Assembly (NCBI GenBank): GCA_937874515.1
Contig: CALNBV010000060.1
Span: 1 to 15,660, forward strand
Direction of reading: 5' to 3'
Length of the DNA stretch: 15,660 bases
Origin: an uncultured Paenibacillaceae bacterium
Lineage (GTDB): Bacteria > Bacillota > Bacilli > Aneurinibacillales > Aneurinibacillaceae
A program made the position numbers and the translations under genes. Below, in pieces: positions 13,491 to 15,660 of this stretch; positions within the stretch are counted from its first letter, which is position 1, and each line of letters starts with the position of its first letter. The notes below the pieces were generated by a model, which had not been told where the DNA came from, did no database searches, and worked only from the letters and a program-made list of their open reading frames with translations.

Positions 13491-14948
13491 TTAATTTGTT
13501 ATTTTATTCATTATATATGGTTTCAAATCCACTAACCGGGGCCGTTTAAAGGCATCCTGTGTTTCCCCAGTGATGATTAATGGCACAATGGAATCACTGC
13601 GGTGCAAGGAACCATGGCTTGCCCCACCCAGATGGACAGGATCTCCCTTTGTATAAAAGTCGTACCCCGGGTAGGTGGTAACGGTAATGACCTGTCCTTC
13701 ATGGGCATAAAGCCCTCCGTAAAGACGGGAAAATAAATCTGGATAATCCCCAAAAGAAATGGTTCCCTCAGTTATGGACAAGCCTAGGATTTCTTCCCCT
13801 TTAATCATCCAATGGCGTCCATAGGGATCCGCTACTCCTTCGCCAGGAGCAAAGGATAAACTTTTTGTTCCACTTTGTATGCGTACCCCATTCTGTTCTT
13901 TCCAGGCAATTAAATCAATACGGTGATCCTCTGAAAGCCTTTTCACGACTTCCTCTAAGATTCCTTCTTTTAAAGGATATAGATAGGTCATCCTCTCATT
14001 ATTGCAGATAATTAATTCATCTTCTTGTGGATCCACCTTTTTTAATTTCGCCTGTTTTAATCCATGAAAAAGAGGTTCCAGATCCACGGTCGCATCTGTA
14101 TCCGGTCCGATTTTGGTTTGCCCATGGTCACCTAGTAAGATAAAAGTGCACTCTTCCATGGCTTTTTCTGCACCGCCAAAACTTCGTAACAACCTGGCGA
14201 TTTGCCGATCCACTTTTCCTAGAATTTCAGGACCTTGCTCTGGATGCCGATGATAGGAATAATCCGTGTCAGGCAAATAAACAATGGTAAAGTCAGGCAA
14301 CTGATTTTGTTTTACCATTTTCTCTGCCAGATCAATGGCAAAGGAATCATTAAACCCATACCGCTTAAAAATGGATTGGTTCCATTTCCATTTTACTCCT
14401 TCTAGCAAAGGGGTGCGAGCAAATTTCCCCAAAGAAAATCCTTTTGGCCCTCGAATGGGAGGCACTTTTAATTTCATAAGGATTAGATTCATAAGACCGG
14501 GTAGCATAAAGTCATAAGAATCGGTCCCCCGATGAATCATACAATTAATCGATGCTGTTGGAATTCCCTGCTCTTCTAACTCTTCATAGATTGTCTTCAC
14601 CTGTTTACTAAAATGGATTTGATTCATTCCATAGGCAATATCATAGGCACAACGGGTTATTCCTAACTTAAACATTCCCATTGGACCATTTCCATAATTG
14701 ACCACCTTATTTTCATTTCGGTTATACCAGAGAATCCCCGGCAATTTATGGACGTCAGGAAAGGTTCCTGTTAATAAGGAACCATCCACAGAAGCAGACA
14801 TGGTGGGAAAAACTGTCACACAATCTGTCCAGTAAGCCCCCCGGCTTCGCAGAAAATCCAGGGTCGGGACTAGGCCCTTATTGCTAGCCTGTTCAAAAAC
14901 ATCTGCCATAAAAGAATCAATAAATAGAATCATGATTTTTTTTGCCAT
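13491..14948 (-). CDS. Alkaline-phosphatase-superfamily phosphodiesterase/nucleotide pyrophosphatase
   Basis: The 485-residue product has the metal-site pattern of the type I phosphodiesterase/NPP family. These are Asp11 (LFIDSF), the likely nucleophile Thr49 in TVFPTMSASVDG, Asp and His ligands in PDTDYSYHRHPEQG (about 226-240), Asp274-His275 in LLGDHGQT, and a final His near 445 (GGASHGSLHR). No signal peptide is evident, so it is probably cytoplasmic. I start at the ATG at 14948, which has AGGTGG just upstream, rather than at 14963. The substrate is unknown; members hydrolyse nucleotides, phosphodiesters or phosphonates. It is first in a likely operon with the beta-hydroxyacid dehydrogenase. 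Confidence 0.85.
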   Translation of the reverse strand: MAKKIMILFIDSFMADVFEQASNKGLVPTLDFLRSRGAYWTDCVTVFPTMSASVDGSLLTGTFPDVHKLPGILWYNRNENKVVNYGNGPMGMFKLGITRCAYDIAYGMNQIHFSKQVKTIYEELEEQGIPTASINCMIHRGTDSYDFMLPGLMNLILMKLKVPPIRGPKGFSLGKFARTPLLEGVKWKWNQSIFKRYGFNDSFAIDLAEKMVKQNQLPDFTIVYLPDTDYSYHRHPEQGPEILGKVDRQIARLLRSFGGAEKAMEECTFILLGDHGQTKIGPDTDATVDLEPLFHGLKQAKLKKVDPQEDELIICNNERMTYLYPLKEGILEEVVKRLSEDHRIDLIAWKEQNGVRIQSGTKSLSFAPGEGVADPYGRHWMIKGEEILGLSITEGTISFGDYPDLFSRLYGGLYAHEGQVITVTTYPGYDFYTKGDPVHLGGASHGSLHRSDSIVPLIITGETQDAFKRPRLVDLKPYIMNKITN

Positions 14949-15007
14949 ACTTCCACCTGCCATCCTTAGTTCTTTGTTGTCATTATGTGAATTTTATCGT
15001 TTTTATA

Positions 15008-15037
15008 TTTACGAACTTGCAAAGTTGTGATAATAAT
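15008..15037 (+). promoter_or_regulatory. Likely promoter of the HlyD-type gene with a palindrome in its spacer
   Basis: TTTACG (15008-15013) is followed after 18 nt by AATAAT (15032-15037), four and five of six consensus bases. The spacer carries a perfect 13-bp inverted repeat, AACTT-GCA-AAGTT (15014-15026), which could be an operator. Confidence 0.45.
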
Positions 15038-15040
15038 AAG

Positions 15041-15054
15041 TGAGTAATCACTCA
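15041..15054. promoter_or_regulatory. Palindromic operator candidate, TetR-like
   Basis: TGAGT-AATC-ACTCA is a perfect inverted repeat just downstream of the -10 and 30 bp before the efflux-adaptor start. Flanking AATAA and TTATT extend the symmetry with one offset base. TetR-family repressors of efflux genes often bind such TGA-type palindromes. No regulator gene is visible in the window. Confidence 0.5.
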
Positions 15055-15083
15055 TTATTTTAATCCATAAGGAGGCGATAATT

Positions 15084-15660
15084 ATGGCTAAAAGATTTTT
15101 CCCTTTCCTCATTATCCTTTTTCTTACCCTTTCCACCTTAACAGGATGTGGACAAAAGGAAACCTCTGTTTACTCGGGAACCATTGAAGGAATTGAGATT
15201 CCTATTCAGAGTGAATTAGGGGGACCCCTGAAAGAAATCAATAGTGCCGAGGGGGATGAAGTAAAAAAAGGACAGGTGCTATTGAAATTAGATGACCGTA
15301 CCTATGCTTTACAGCTTGAGGAAGCAAAAGCCGGGGTAGCAGCGGCCCAGGCTCAATACGATCGAAATTCTGGCGATTATCAAGAGGCCCTGCTAAATCA
15401 AGCAAAAGCCCGGCAAAACCAGCTCCAATATCAACTGGAAAAAACCCAGATTACCTCTCCTGTAGATGGGATTATTCTCCATCAACATGTGGAAATTGGG
15501 CAAATTGTAAAACCAGGGACAACAGTCTTCACCATCTTGAAAAAAGGGGAAATGGAAGTTGTTGTTTATGTTCCTGAAGCCAATTTAAATCAAGTGAAAA
15601 TCGGGCAAACCCCTTTCATTAAAGTAGATGCTTATCCAGACAAATCTTTTTCCGGAAAAA
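15084..15660 (+). CDS. HlyD-family efflux adaptor lipoprotein, cut by right window edge
   Basis: The frame runs from an ATG at 15084, with AAGGAGG 9 nt upstream, to the window end (192 codons, no stop). A lipoprotein signal peptide ends in the lipobox TLTGC with Cys22. A first biotinyl-lipoyl-like half follows (GGPLKEINSAEGDEVKKGQ, VLLKLDD, about 45-72). A short coiled-coil hairpin rich in Ala, Gln and Glu spans about 74-118. The second lipoyl half is ITSPVDGIILHQHVEIGQIV, and the start of a beta-barrel is MEVVVYVPEANLNQVKIGQ. This is the architecture of periplasmic-adaptor proteins of ABC (MacA-type) exporters in Gram-positives. The transporter itself would lie to the right. The gene is divergent from the phosphodiesterase gene. 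Confidence 0.9.
   Translation, partial: MAKRFFPFLIILFLTLSTLTGCGQKETSVYSGTIEGIEIPIQSELGGPLKEINSAEGDEVKKGQVLLKLDDRTYALQLEEAKAGVAAAQAQYDRNSGDYQEALLNQAKARQNQLQYQLEKTQITSPVDGIILHQHVEIGQIVKPGTTVFTILKKGEMEVVVYVPEANLNQVKIGQTPFIKVDAYPDKSFSGK

Overview
The window looks like chromosome from a low-GC, spore-former-type Firmicute of the order Bacillales. The evidence is an SftA-type DNA translocase, a sigI-rsgI operon, a Bacillus-type IlvD of 558 residues, three tRNA genes with encoded CCA ends, Shine-Dalgarno sequences built on GGAGG, GTG and TTG starts, and an S-layer-homology (SLH) surface protein. The genus cannot be fixed from the sequence alone.

Layout. Positions 1-996 (minus) hold the N-terminal third of a DNA translocase (sftA) that runs off the left edge. 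Positions 1121-3363 (minus) are the sigI-rsgI operon plus a third gene for a small exported Lys-rich protein, ending at a strong hairpin. Positions 3407-3946 (plus) encode an isochorismatase-fold hydrolase. It converges on a large secreted SLH protein (4017-6467, minus) across a shared 19-bp-stem hairpin. Next come three minus-strand tRNA genes, transcribed Ser(GCU)-Met(CAU)-Ser(UGA), with their own promoter and terminator. Just upstream of that promoter sits a 156-bp, MITE-like element with perfect 16-bp inverted ends. On the plus strand follow a small membrane protein, ilvD with its terminator, and a second small membrane protein. Between the last two lies a decayed minus-strand lipoprotein gene. 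Positions 10107-12579 (minus) are a complete ferrous iron uptake operon, feoA-feoB plus a 46-residue FeoB-associated Cys-rich membrane protein. Its promoter has a Fur-type box filling the -35/-10 spacer and a second box 32 bp downstream. Positions 12590-14948 (minus) form a two-gene unit: an alkaline-phosphatase-superfamily phosphodiesterase, then a beta-hydroxyacid dehydrogenase. The right edge (15084-15660, plus) is the start of a HlyD-type efflux adaptor lipoprotein with two palindromic candidate operators in its promoter.

Functional themes. The left third concerns the envelope and cell cycle: chromosome translocation, cell-wall or heat-stress sigma factor signalling, and surface-layer attachment. 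The middle is housekeeping (tRNAs, branched-chain amino acid synthesis). The right third is transport and redox metabolism. No CRISPR array, prophage, complete insertion sequence or defence island was seen. The least explained items are the third gene of the sigI-rsgI operon, the MITE-like element, the SLH protein's C-terminal 260 residues, and the paired palindromes before the efflux gene. Six coding or formerly coding regions (1-996, 9409-9633, 10107-10247, 15084-15660, and the corrected starts of rsgI and ilvD) were read directly from the bases.
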